From: Eulemur rufifrons
Lineage: Eukaryota; Chordata; Mammalia; Primates; Lemuridae
Assembly: GCF_041146395.1 (NCBI RefSeq)
Contig: NC_091000.1
Location: forward strand, 17,123,501-17,187,500
Length of the DNA stretch: 64,000 nucleotides
Reading direction: 5' to 3'
Of the stretch, positions 28,890-40,295 are shown piece by piece. Within the stretch, counting starts at the first letter, position 1. Every line of letters starts with the position of its first letter. A program made the position numbers and the translations under genes. The notes under the pieces are model-generated. The model searched no databases, was not told the DNA's origin, and saw only the letters and a list, made by a program, of their open reading frames with translations.

Positions 28890-29820
28890 TTGGATGTCTA
28901 CTATTCATCTCAAACTCAACATGTGCAAAACTAAATTACTAACCTTTTCCTATAAAGGTTTTCCCACTCATAGTTTTCCCCATCTCAGTTGATGGCAAGT
29001 CCATCATTCTAGAACATAAACTTTAGTGCTGTCCTTGATTCCTGTTTCTGTCACACTGTACATCCAGTCTGTTAGGAAACCTTGTTGACTCTCTCATCAA
29101 AATATAAGACAGCTTCTTGTCTACTGTTACCTCTGTGATCTGAGTCTCTATTCTCTCTGCCTGTATTACTCAGTACGCCTCTAACTGCTCTCTCTTGTCT
29201 ACTTTTGGCCCCCTGTAGTCTTGGCAGCAAGAGTAATCCTGGAAAAGTATGTCAGATCATGCTGTTTTTCTGCTCAAAAGCCTACAGTGGCTCTCCATTT
29301 TCTTGGAGTAGGAGCCAAAATATTTACACTAGCCTTCAAAATTCTATGGGTTCTGCCCTCCTGTCCCATCCCATTACCTCCCTCCCTCACCTCATTTCCT
29401 ACTGCTCTTCCTCTCAGGCCCTCTACTTCAACCACTTTGTCTTCAAACATTCACGGGGCTTGTGCACCAGCTGTTCTGATTGGAATGTTCTCTGACATCT
29501 GGGTGGTTAACTCCTTCACCGTCTTCAAGTGTTTACTCAAAAATCACTGTCTCAGTGGATCCTGCTGTAACCGTGCTTAATATTGCAGCCTGACCTCTGC
29601 CCCCACCACTCCCAGTCCCTCTTATCCTGCTCAGCTTTACTTTTTTCCCCTCATATTTCTCATAGAATATTATTTGTTCAGTCATGCTTATTTCTTATTT
29701 TGTGTCTCCCCAGCTAGAATTTGAGTGGCACAAAGGCAGGGGTCTTCGTTTAGTTTTGTTCACTGATATGTCCCAGGTTCTTAGAAAAAAAAAATATGTA
29801 TACATTGAATGAATAAATGC
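28890..29820 (+). repeat. L2 LINE fragment
   Basis: L2 in consensus order: 'tcagatcatgctgtttttct', 'aagcctacagtggctctcca', 'tctgattggaatgttctctg', ending 'acattgaatgaataaatgc'. The open frames here (up to 119 codons) are repeat-derived. Confidence 0.85.
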
Positions 29821-31787
29821 ATTGTTTGAACTGTGTGCTTCCTGTACCCTCAGATTATTCTTAAATCTTAAAAAAAAAAAAATCAACAAAATAAAGGAAA
29901 ACTTAATTTGATGAAAAGGTGTCAGGTAGATACATGGACAAAAGATGTCCACAATCTAAGTCACTAAAAGCACTGAGCTTTGAATTCTTCATTTGTTGAT
30001 GAGTATAATTATATGAAAAGATTGTTGTGATTTTTAAATGAAATGATATGCATGAAAGCCAACAATAACCATGAACTTCTCAGCTGTTAGCCTGTATAAA
30101 ATAAGGCCTTGAAAGCAAGGTACAAGTTGTTTCAAGCCCTTAGAAGTCACTTAGCCACTTCCTCTGTGATGTTCTTCTGAAGACCTTTTTCTCTTAAGTT
30201 TGAAATGGTGAACAAACATTGAGAATAGGAAAAGAGCTCTGTAAATATGTTTATAATGTTTAATAAAAATTATATTGTACCAATTTTTAATAGGAACACT
30301 GAGATCACAGTCACCGAAGATGATTTGTAAACTTAGAATGGACAGACTTAAAAATTGTATTTATATTGGGCTGTTAAACATCTGCTTTTCGTAAGAACTA
30401 AATTCTGGCTCGACTACTGATTTAAAAAAATAATGCAGTTTGTCGTCAAGTGCAGAACGGTTGTTTCGTAAATTTACATGGCTGAACATTCAGCACAGAT
30501 GCAAGTTTTCCTTCCCTCCACTGTTTTTCCAAAGTTACTAGTAACCTCTGTAAAAAATAAAGAAAAGAGTTTGTGGGTTCCATGATGTATCCACTTAGTC
30601 CCTGATACTGTTTTTTTTCTCTGAAATATTAAGAACTGGCTGAAAAGGCAAACATTATTGGCTTGGTAAGTATCCCAGGAGGCCAGGCATTGTAGGGAGT
30701 GCCGTCTAGAAAGCTGGGGCATCCGGAAGCTGACAGCGCACCGAAAATGAACGTACGATGGAATGGTCTTAAGTTTACCTCTGGAAATCAGCCTGTGAAG
30801 GTCGATGATGACCTTTCACGTTACCGTCATGATGACTGTGACTTGTCCTTTCACTCTTCCCCTCCATTTCTATTCCTGGTTTTAAACCTGGAATAAGAAA
30901 AAGAGAGGTTTTTTTTTAAAATCAGTTGCAATGAAAATAAAGTTAACACAGATTAACTTCAGTTCACATAAGAAGGGTACTAAATTTCACCCAAGGTAGA
31001 ATGAAAGTATTGGATTTGAAATGTCTACATTATTCTTGGAATATTTGTATTACTCTTATCATACTTGAATCTTTATGAACAGCACAAGACAGTCCTGTGT
31101 ATCATATAGCTGGTCCTGTACAATGTTTGGTTCTCTGTAAGGCCACATATGATTTGTTTGCATCAGAAAGACGTGTCTTTATTGGTAATGTATTATATAG
31201 TGGCAAATTAGTTAAGTTTGTATTTCAATTTTTAAAAATTCAATGAACAGCAGTCACAATATTAAAACCAAGCAAATATCCAGTAAAATTCTTATCTCTA
31301 GAAGCAGATTATACGATCTAATATCATACCCTTATTTTAGATGGCTGAGACACGTTATTTACTTTTCTGTCATTGCCAGTCCTTTACTTTTAATTTTTGT
31401 CATAGTTTGTGCGATTGTTTGCCTTATCTTGGAACCAAAAAATCTGGGGAAAGGTTCAAGTCTTTTCGCTGTGTGTTTTCCCAAACCTGAAGTTTCCTGG
31501 ATATGAGTAATATAAAAATAAGCTGGAATCTGGCATACTCATTAATACAAAACCATATATTTATGCAGTATATCTATGTATACATCTTATATTTACATGT
31601 GTAGATACACATGTGTAAAAATTTATATGGTTTTCTATATAAGTTTTTCATTCAATTGATAATATAATTGTAATATAAAAAATAAATGACATTTTTTCTT
31701 TTAAAGTGAGTAACTCTTGATCTCCTCCCTCCCCACGCTAGTGGTCAGTAAGTATCATAAGTGCTACCCTGTGAAGTTGTGTTTTGA

Positions 31788-32123
<336 letters not shown>

Positions 32124-33074
32124 TTGACCATTTAAATAATGTGGCAGCCTATTAGTCTCTGTTACTTAGAGTGTTATGTCCAGGTCCAGCTATTTCAAAG
32201 TCAGCTATTTTTTCATGGTAAATAGTTGAATTGAAATCAAAAGGCAGAGTCCTTTCCCCTCCCTCAAGAAAAAGATTGCCAGAAATCAATATGTTCTGTA
32301 TTACTTATTCCTCATTGTCTATTAGTGTTTGGAGATTGCTAATCATATGTAGTATAATGTTCCAATATAATTTTTGGCATCATATATCATTAATTATTTT
32401 CTATGCAATAAACCATTCTTTTTATGCCTTAAAACAACTTTAGCTACTAAAGAAAAATGTTATACTTTAGGGAATTAATTCTGTTTCTGTCAGCAAAGTA
32501 TTAACAAACCTCCTTCTTCTTTATCGGAAGATTACACTAGGTTACCTTTCTAGCACTGCTTCACTGAAAACCTGATAAAAGTAAAAATGACCCCTGATTG
32601 GTGACCTGTCCTGAGACTGGGCGGAGTGTGGATGGATCATAAATACCCACTGGAAGCCATAGCTTTGGGCTTCCCTAAGTATAGTGTACTTTTTATTACT
32701 GGGTGTGTCTCTGCTTGTAGGGGACCCCTGGATACATGTTCATGGGATGTTTCCAGTCTGAACCAGTGTGGTTCCTCTACCATTTGTGTGGTCTTGCTGC
32801 TTATCACGTGACCTGTCTGTCGTAGGGGCTGGAGAATGGTCCCTGGACTCCTACTGAAGAGGCATGCTCGATGCTGTCCTGGTAACATGCGGTGTTCCTG
32901 GCCTGCATCCTTCTGCAGAGCTAGTTTGCGTCACATTTTGGCCTGTTGAGTCTTGTTAGTTTGTCCTGCTGAACCCAAGACCACTGCTGCTGGTTGAGCA
33001 GAATAGGCCTTGTACTATCGTAAATATTTAATATGAAAAGTATAATGACAACTAATTCTTCCTTTATTTTTCAG

Positions 33075-33260
33075 AAATGTGTTACAGACGAGTGTTTCTT
33101 TTTTGAACGACTGGAATCTAATAACTACAATACTTACCGGTCAAGGAAATACTCCAGTTGGTATGTGGCACTGAAACGAACTGGGCAGTATAAACTTGGA
33201 TCCAAAACAGGACCTGGGCAGAAAGCTATACTTTTTCTTCCAATGTCTGCTAAGAGCTGA
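33075..33260 (+). CDS. FGF2: FGF2 exon 3, coding part (C-terminus)
   Basis: These 186 coding bases encode FGF2 residues 95-155 and end in TGA at 33258-33260. The acceptor is 'ttatttttcag'. Visible landmarks are Cys96 and Cys101 (KCVTDEC), the receptor-contact segment around Tyr112 and Asn113, and the basic heparin-binding loop K128-R129 ... K134 ... K138 ... K144 (KRTGQYKLGSKTGPGQKA). The C-terminus is FLPMSAKS. Residue 121 is Ser (YSSWY), where I recall Thr in human and Ser in cattle. Residue 137 is Ser, as in human. The frame is intact and the gene looks functional. Confidence 0.97.
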   Translation, partial: KCVTDECFFFERLESNNYNTYRSRKYSSWYVALKRTGQYKLGSKTGPGQKAILFLPMSAKS

Positions 33261-33338
33261 TTTTAATGGTAGCATCTAATCTAATTTTGCGTGAAAGAAG
33301 TAGTATATTTTAGAAATTTGTTAATCAGAGAAAAAGAA

Positions 33339-33344
33339 AATAAA
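33339..33344 (+). terminator. FGF2: Candidate proximal poly(A) signal of FGF2
   Basis: AATAAA lies 79 bases after the stop codon. Use would give a very short 3' UTR without the NUDT6-complementary blocks. FGF2 is known to use several poly(A) sites, but whether this one is used is not visible here. Confidence 0.4.
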
Positions 33345-33580
33345 TGTGTACAGCTCAGTTTGGACAACTGGTCAGACAACTTTTTATCCAATAGTAAATA
33401 TTTAACCATTGTCTCAGTAAAGAAAAATAGCAAAAATTCATGGAAAATGTGTAGACTTCCCTCCCCCTTTTATGTAGCATCCGCTGTTATCCAGTGAAGC
33501 TTACCTACAGCTATAGTCTTTTTCATACATTTGCTTTATTTGAAAAGAGGCTTTTAAAATGTGCACATTTACAAACAAAT

Positions 33581-33586
33581 TTTATT
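33581..33586 (-). terminator. NUDT6: Candidate NUDT6 poly(A) signal
   Basis: AATAAA on the minus strand, about 140 bases after the NUDT6 stop codon. A second AATAAA lies at 33535-33540. Either would end the NUDT6 mRNA inside the first ~300 bases of the FGF2 3' UTR. Which is used cannot be told here. Confidence 0.5.
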
Positions 33587-33724
33587 CATGGAAATCATAT
33601 GCATTAGAAAATTAGAGTCAGATATTTAATCAATCCCAAATGTTCACTACTTCTTGTAATATGGCATACGTTAATCTATATGTACAATTTACTTAAAAAT
33701 TTTGTTCAACATGTAAATGTGAAT

Positions 33725-34122
33725 TTAATCCATTCCTGGCATAGTTTTGTAATTCTCTGGCAGTTCCTTGTGATACAGCTTATAGAACAGGCCTGTGTAA
33801 ACTGCTGGAAGTTCTTCCATGGTCAGATCAATCTTGTCAAACCCTTCTCTGTACCCATATAGCAACAGTCTAGCAACTCTGCTGGTGATGGGAGTGGTAT
33901 TTTCAGCCTTGACCAGGTCATTGAGATCCATCCATTCACATCTTAAGCATTCATGCTGGCAAAAATTTATGGTAAATGAATGTGGCTTTAGGCGGCAGAT
34001 GATATACATATCTGACTTCCCAAAAGCTCCGGGATTTGTATGCTGTTGTCGAATACTCAGGAGGGACCTGAATTCTGATTTTATACCAGTCTCTTCAAAA
34101 ACTTCTCGAACTGCTGTGTCTC
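33725..34122 (-). CDS. NUDT6: NUDT6 exon 5, coding part (Nudix box and C-terminus)
   Basis: The coding part is 398 bases, with acceptor 'ctctcttttatgtag' and stop TAA at 33725-33727. It encodes residues 185 (split) to 316. The first part, [13 protein letters not shown], completes the Nudix box: R190, E191, E194, E195 and G197 are all present, so the metal-binding acidic residues are intact. Then follow the other Nudix strands ([18 protein letters not shown]) and the conserved tail [20 protein letters not shown]. The whole exon is antisense to the FGF2 3' UTR, starting 465 bases after the FGF2 stop codon, so this DNA serves as coding sequence on one strand and as UTR on the other. Confidence 0.97.
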
Positions 34123-37100
34123 CTACATAAAAGAGAGAGGTACAAATCGATAAGGATCACATTTTTAGAAACTTTATCATCAAAGATTTTCAGTTAAAAT
34201 AGCATTACATTCAAGTTTTAAAAGCAAAACATTACCCTAAGAAAGTAAAGTTTTCAATACAAACTCTTTGCCTTCTGGACATCCTGAAATACCAGTGTAT
34301 TTTCTTACCACTGTATAAGAAGCTTTTGAAATAGTGAATATGTTTTTAGCTGCTACTTGGAGGCTTATCTACCTGTACATTGTTAAGGTCACCTCTTTTT
34401 AACTTCTCCCTGCTCTATTTAGCAAAAGGTAAAAACAGGTTGCAAAAGTTACAACATATGTTGCAAAGCTGCATTTAATATTGTAAAATATTTCTTCATT
34501 ATTATCCTATTCCTGATCATCCATCAAAACTGCCGCCTCTTCCATATAAAAGTTTGTTGAGCTGCAGAATGTATTGAACTATGGAATGATTCTGATCTCT
34601 CGTGGTGATCTTGGGTGGGACTCTCAAGCCTCCAGGTCAGCACAGATTCGTTTATTACCATTTTGTTATTATGTTCCTCTAGTTACGCTGTCAGTAAAAC
34701 CCCACCAGAGTAATTTTTGACATTTCCTTTGTTTCTTGAGATAAGATTCCAAAGAACTTGGATTCATTGTTTCAACATTAAATGCTGTGGTTGTTTAATA
34801 AGAAGTTTTCAAAAAACTTACAATATATAGAATTTTATAATACAACAAATATTTTTACATTACAAGGATGATTTTTCAATTAAATGAAATTTCTGTGGCA
34901 GGATTTTTATTGTCATTAAGATATTTTTGTGGCTTTTTCTAAACATCCAGACAGATCCCCTAAATGGACTTCCTAATTTTGTGATGCTCTGTCATCATCT
35001 CCCAAAGCATTTATTAGAAGTGCTTAAAAAAGCTGCCTTTCTTGACACCTTTGCTGGGAAGCTGCAAAGCTGTCACAAAGATTTTTGTTCAAATTCCCTT
35101 TAATGCTTCCATTGTTCTTGTTTGTCAAATAGTGAATGAAATTTGCCTTCTCAGTAATCCTACTGGTGAAAAATAGGCAAAGAAGAGGAAGTCACAGAAA
35201 TGTGTCTCAATTCCTGTGTGCTCTGACTGTAGACTGTCTTCCCAATCCCCTGGATAGGCTCTTGTTTTTTGTCTAAGAAACAGCTATAGAAAGATGCAAA
35301 GCATTTTGAAATATAAGACATTTATCTGCCATTTTTCAATTACATGCTGACTTCCCTTATAATTGAGTTTTGCCCACAGGTTAAACATGGTTAGAAATTA
35401 TATCTTTAAACTGAACAAATAAGAATCTAGGTTAAGAAAAAAAAAAACTTTCCTTAATAATAACAATAAATTTTAATCCGGCATAAATACATGTTTGTTA
35501 TTAAATTTATTGTTAAAGATTGTGGCACTAGTCTTAAATTTTATATAATGTCTCCCTAACTGTTGTTGAAATGTTTATTTTTATTCTTTAAATTCTTTGA
35601 GAAATAATTATGGGGATCCTATTTAGCTCTTAGTACCACAAATCAAGAGTTCAGCATTCAGCTCATGAGTCTAGGCTGTTTGTCCTGGAAGCACCGGACA
35701 GGGCTTGTAAGCAAATCTGCCCTGCTCAGCAGTCACCATAGCAGGTGACTGAAAATCAGTAGGGCCTGGGTAGTTATGATCAGTTTAACTTGAATCAGCT
35801 TATCATTGACTAGACTGAAAATTGAATGGGCAAATAAGTACTTTTGTATCCAGGGTATGGGAGACCCCTTCTACATTAAGATGGAAATCTTTTCCCCAAG
35901 GATTTCAACATAAATTTAAATTTTTTAACAAGTTAAAGTGCTTTATTCTGTTATACCTTTATTATTTTAATGTAATGTAAGCTAAACTGAAATAACATTT
36001 ACTGTTTTATAGGTTTGAAAAACTAAGAGATTTTTGTTTATTTTTGCTGATCAAAGAGATATGTTTAAATGTCATATTGTTCTGTTTAGTTACAGAACAA
36101 TAATGAAATAGAGTTTATATTTGTTATTTCTATTTTGTAATATTTAATAATAGAGTTAGGTTGAAATAAAATATAATAGGAAAAAGTTTGCAGAATGTGG
36201 GTTTTTCTGGTGTTTCCCTCTGACTCTAGTGCACTGATGACCTCTGTCAGGCTCCACTGCTTTGCGGTTCTTTGGCTAATACAGGAGATTCTCCCCTCAG
36301 TGGTAATGAGATTTTTTAGGAAGGCAGTTTGACCATTTTAGTCTTACAGATACCTTTATACTCTTAGGGTATCATATTATACTAAAGCCTTGAGGATTGC
36401 ATTCTATTTTATATATGCCCCTCTTATATTTTTTTAAACACTATGGATGAAAACGCTTCATTTACCTAGTATTTTCAAAGGATGAGGGATTTCAAACAAA
36501 TGTTTCCCAGTTAACTAGTATTTACTATTTAAGAGCCAATATAAATGTTTAACCATTTGTGATGACAGTATCCCTAAAGTATATTACATACTTTCCTAAA
36601 TACAGGGTTTAGAAAATAATTTCAATAATTCTTAGATGATTTGACTTCATCAAGAATATCCATTATTTTGTACTGTGTTTCAGAACAGAAATGCCTTCAC
36701 ATAGACATAGTCTTTCAGACCTCTACTGTCAGTTATCATTTCTAGCTGTGTTCAAGGCTTTGTTAATTCTAAGGCAAAGCTTTAATTTATATAATGCCTA
36801 GGAAGCATGGTTAATACCAATTGCAGCTTTTTTTCTTAATTCCACGTGACTTAGGCATACATATGATCTCTGGGTTGTTGTGACAACCACAAATACTTTT
36901 TAAAAAGTGGTGAATTTTTAATTATCTGTACTTAAAGAAGGATCTGGAGTATACTTAAACATTTGGCTTGGAAATGTGTTTCTTCATTTACATCTAAAAA
37001 TAAGTATAACTGAAATTCAGAGGATCCATAAAAGTTCAAATGAAAACAGTCAGTTCATTTGAAAAGGCAAGATTCATAAGAGGAAGTTAAAGAAACCTTC

Positions 37101-38286
37101 TGCAGACTGCTTTTTGCCCAATATGGACTGGGTAAGGATGCAAAACATAAGCTTAACTAGTTCATACACTCACATGTCACATATGAATAGCGTGAGATAA
37201 TTAGGTTGTAGAACAAACGGCCGCCTCTTTCAGCACTTGCACCACTACAAAATCATCTTTTATATCAACAGAAGACTTACATAATCTAAACAAAGGCCAG
37301 TAAGTACCTAAAACCAAGATTTGCTATTGAGACATCTAAATGCAATAAGTTTATTCATGAATTGTTAGGAGTTGGCTATAATAAATGTGTATAAGGCATT
37401 TTGATCTATTCAGCATTAAAAAAATAACTTCAAGTATATACACACTTTTAAATAAAATATTTAAAGATAATTTAGAAAATTGCCTTAATATAATTGTTGG
37501 GTAAAGAGAATAGGGGACATGCATGTTAAGGAAAAGGTCATGGAGAAATAATACTGGTATCAAATGAATTACCTGTTGATTTATTATGATGGAGATTGAA
37601 TTTGATCCAATGGCTTAAGGAATGGGTAGGAAAATTTAGTTTCCATTTTTCTATTTCCTGTAAATCAGTGACATAAATAATTCTTAGCTTATTTCATAGT
37701 TCTCTTTTAAATATTGAGCTAAGTAAGTTGTGTTAGGGGGTTATTTCTCATTTGAGACTTTCTCATATATTTTACTTTGTTTTGGCCTCCTATTTAAAAT
37801 AAATAGTAGATAAAATTTTCATAAAGAAAAGATTTCCATCACCACTGTTGTATAACTGATTTTATTATACTTATTTCAAAGTTAATTTAAAAGTTATTCT
37901 TGATGCTTCTGTGATGGAATGGTCAAGAATTCAATTCCAACAGCAATTTTAGTCATATCCAAAATAACCTTTAATACTAAACTTTACTGATGTATATCCA
38001 AAGCTTCTCCTTTTGAGAAAAATTAACCTAGAAGCAGTCATAAACAGAAGAATAGGTGGTATGTTCCCAATGATATTATTTATACTAATGGAATAAGTTG
38101 TAATATTAGAAATTTTGCTATTAATTTTATATCAGCTCTGATGATACAAAATTTCTCTGAAATTTTCTGACTTAGTCTGAACAAATTAGAAAATTTAAAT
38201 TCAGATTCTGAGCTATAAATCAAGAAAGTAAACACATGAATTTCTTTAACATTTCCAAGCCAATTAAAAATATGTAAGATACTCAC
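34123..38286 (-). other. NUDT6: NUDT6 intron 4 (also FGF2 3' UTR)
   Basis: Sequence between NUDT6 exons 5 and 4, with proper minus-strand splice ends. It is almost free of recognisable repeats over 4 kb, unlike every other large interval in the window. That fits its second role as an FGF2 3' UTR under constraint. No other gene was seen. Confidence 0.85.
36165..36170 (+). terminator. FGF2: Candidate internal poly(A) signal of FGF2
   Basis: AATAAA sits about 2.9 kb into the 3' UTR, with downstream T/GT-rich sequence near 36190-36220. An intermediate-length transcript ending here would include the NUDT6 exon 5 block but not the exon 4 block. Use is inferred. Confidence 0.3.
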
Positions 38287-38341
38287 CAATATCTTCTCCA
38301 GGCTCTGACAGGCCTCCTGGAAACTTCCACATATTTTTCAA
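38287..38341 (-). CDS. NUDT6: NUDT6 exon 4 (start of the Nudix box)
   Basis: This 55-bp exon has an acceptor preceded by a good branch-like sequence ('ctaaccatatacttcag') and donor ATTG|gtgagt. It encodes residues 167-184 and the first base of Gly185: [18 protein letters not shown]. It supplies Gly176 and Glu182 of the Nudix motif; the exon 4/5 junction cuts the motif in two. It also lies inside the FGF2 long 3' UTR on the opposite strand, so its 55 bases are one of two blocks where the mature RNAs can pair. Confidence 0.96.
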
Positions 38342-38714
38342 CTGAAGTATATGGTTAGAAAATAAAGTTAACATAACATTTATTCACTAACACCACACCC
38401 CACACTAAGACTCTACAAAATCCATCCATAATTGGTCAAGGTGGTTGAAAATTTATTTTTGGTAATTGCATGCAATTTTTTTTTAGCTGCCTTCCCCCCT
38501 CCTTCCTTTCTTCTTTTTTGGGGGAGCTGGTCTGGTCTGGTGACTGAAGTCTTCTCCCACCTTTTTCTTCAGGAAACAGAAGTAGTTTGCTTTGGTTAAT
38601 GTGATAAATTCTGTATGAATGAAACATTGGAGGGAAACATCTACTGAATTTCTGTAATTTAAAAAATTTCGCTGCTAGTTAACTATGAACAAATAAATAG
38701 GAGAATCTTACAGA

Positions 38715-38722
38715 TGCTGCTA
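38715..38722 (+). promoter_or_regulatory. FGF2: 8-mer miR-15/16/195/497 family target site
   Basis: TGCTGCTA is a full 8-mer match to the miR-15/16 seed family and lies about 175 bases before the distal poly(A) signal. Only the longest FGF2 mRNA would carry it. FGF2 regulation by this miRNA family has been reported; use at this site is inferred from the seed match alone. Confidence 0.45.
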
Positions 38723-38890
38723 TAAGTAAGTAGATAATACAGTATAAATTTAATCACTAAAGTATGCTGTTTTTAATTTTCACATCTATTTCCTGTATTG
38801 TGTTTTTAATCAGATATATTACTCTTAAGTTTTTATTGTATGTATTAATGATTTTATGTAAAAATGTAATTGCTTTTCATGGGTAGTGTG

Positions 38891-38896
38891 AATAAA
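38891..38896 (+). terminator. FGF2: Distal FGF2 poly(A) signal
   Basis: AATAAA is followed by a GT-rich downstream element ('gtttgtgttt' at about 38907, 'tttgtgtttt' at about 38931). Its distance from the stop codon agrees with the known size of the long FGF2 mRNA. It lies 550 bases beyond NUDT6 exon 4, so the long FGF2 transcript spans two NUDT6 exons. Confidence 0.65.
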
Positions 38897-40079
38897 ATTG
38901 ATTAGTTTGTGTTTAACTGTTTACCATTTCTTTGTGTTTTCTTGTCTACTATTTCTTTTTTTTTTTTTTGGTGGGGAGGGGCAGGTGGGAAGAACTGATC
39001 TTGGAATAGGGATAAATATAGAAAAAAACAGATTAAAAATAACTATTAGATGACATGGGACAATATTCTTATGGCTGACGTGATTATTTTTTTCTTGTTA
39101 GAGTTCTGTTATATCCATCACGATGACAAAAGCTGAAGAATGATTGAAAAATTATAACATATTCATAAGCGAGCTGTACCTTTGGCCAGTACACCTTATA
39201 CTCTTCATTCATAAAACAAGTTGTGGACCTTTTACTGGTGTGTTTTGTGACCCACTCATTTCCTGGATGAATGCTTCTTAAAGGAATGTGTCACTTCTCA
39301 GCTATGCTAGGTTGGAGACAAGTGGCATGGTTCCCAGAGTTTCCAGAGACTGTTCATTATGTGGGTACAGAATTCAGGCTTTCCATTCTTCCATGTCTGG
39401 CTTAGGCTTAACATTAATTTACAAAGCATATTATGGTTGACTTTATTAATGTAGAACTATATCTCTATATCAATGCACTATCTTTTGGGTTCCATTTTGA
39501 AATAGTTCCAGAAACTTTGTTTCCACAAAAACTAGGCAGTCTTTTGTTGGTAGATGTTGGACTTCACCACCATAAATTCTAACAAAAGAAATGTTATAAT
39601 GGGGCAGACAAACACTTCCTAAAAACAATAAAAGTCAACTTTTAAAATATTTACCTAGACTTTTAACTATAAATGATTGGAGATTAACTTTATATAGGAA
39701 ATCTGAACTTACTAGAAAGAGGAAAATGCTAGATACAAGGATTGAAAATGGCTCATACAAATTTGATTTTGATTATTTCATGAATTAAAACATATATGGA
39801 AAGAGAAGTACTTTTGTGCTAGTAAGTAGTTTGTGACATTTTCTAGCTCCGTTAGGTTCAAAGAGTTTATTTTTAAAAAGCGTAAGCTTGAGTTCTAAGA
39901 GGGAGGTAGAGAGGCCTAAGTTTTAAACCACGTGGTTTAAAAACCCTGGTTAATGTTCTAGATATGATCAATAGTGAGATAAGCATGTCTTCCCACTCTT
40001 TCTTTCTTTATATTAAAATATAATCCCATTAACTGGGTTTAGCAGTATGACAATAACATTAAAATGCTTTCTAATATAC

Positions 40080-40295
40080 AATGAATGCCTACTGTGTTCC
40101 AGACTCTCTGTTAAATATTTTTATAAAAGTTTCATACATTTAAATTTCATAATAATCCCATGAAAGGCTATTATTGTTCCCATTTTAGAGGTGATGAAAC
40201 TGAGTGCATAAAAATGCTTAATAATTTGCCTGGGGTTACACAGCCAGTATATGATAAACTCAGGGTTAAAATCCAGGCCAGGCTGGTTCTAACCC
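40080..40295 (-). repeat. MIR SINE
   Basis: 'ataataatcccatgaaaggc', 'tgttcccattttagaggtga' and 'gcctggggttacacagccag' are reverse-strand MIR. Confidence 0.8.

Larger units (their letters stand above)
33261..38915 (+). other. FGF2: FGF2 3' UTR, long form
   Basis: From the FGF2 stop codon the plus strand has no splice signals or coding potential up to a canonical AATAAA at 38891 followed by GT-rich sequence. This gives a 3' UTR of about 5.65 kb, close to the very long 3' UTR known for mammalian FGF2. It is AU-rich, with AUUUA pentamers for example at 33400 and 33624. It has alternative AATAAA signals at 33339, 35465 and 36165 and a miR-15/16-type site at 38715. Two NUDT6 exons (33725-34122 and 38287-38341) lie on the opposite strand inside it. 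The exact cleavage site is inferred. Confidence 0.8.

Noticed and set aside
29221..29580. 119-codon open frame on the plus strand
   Set aside because: Falls wholly in an L2 LINE fragment; no independent coding evidence.
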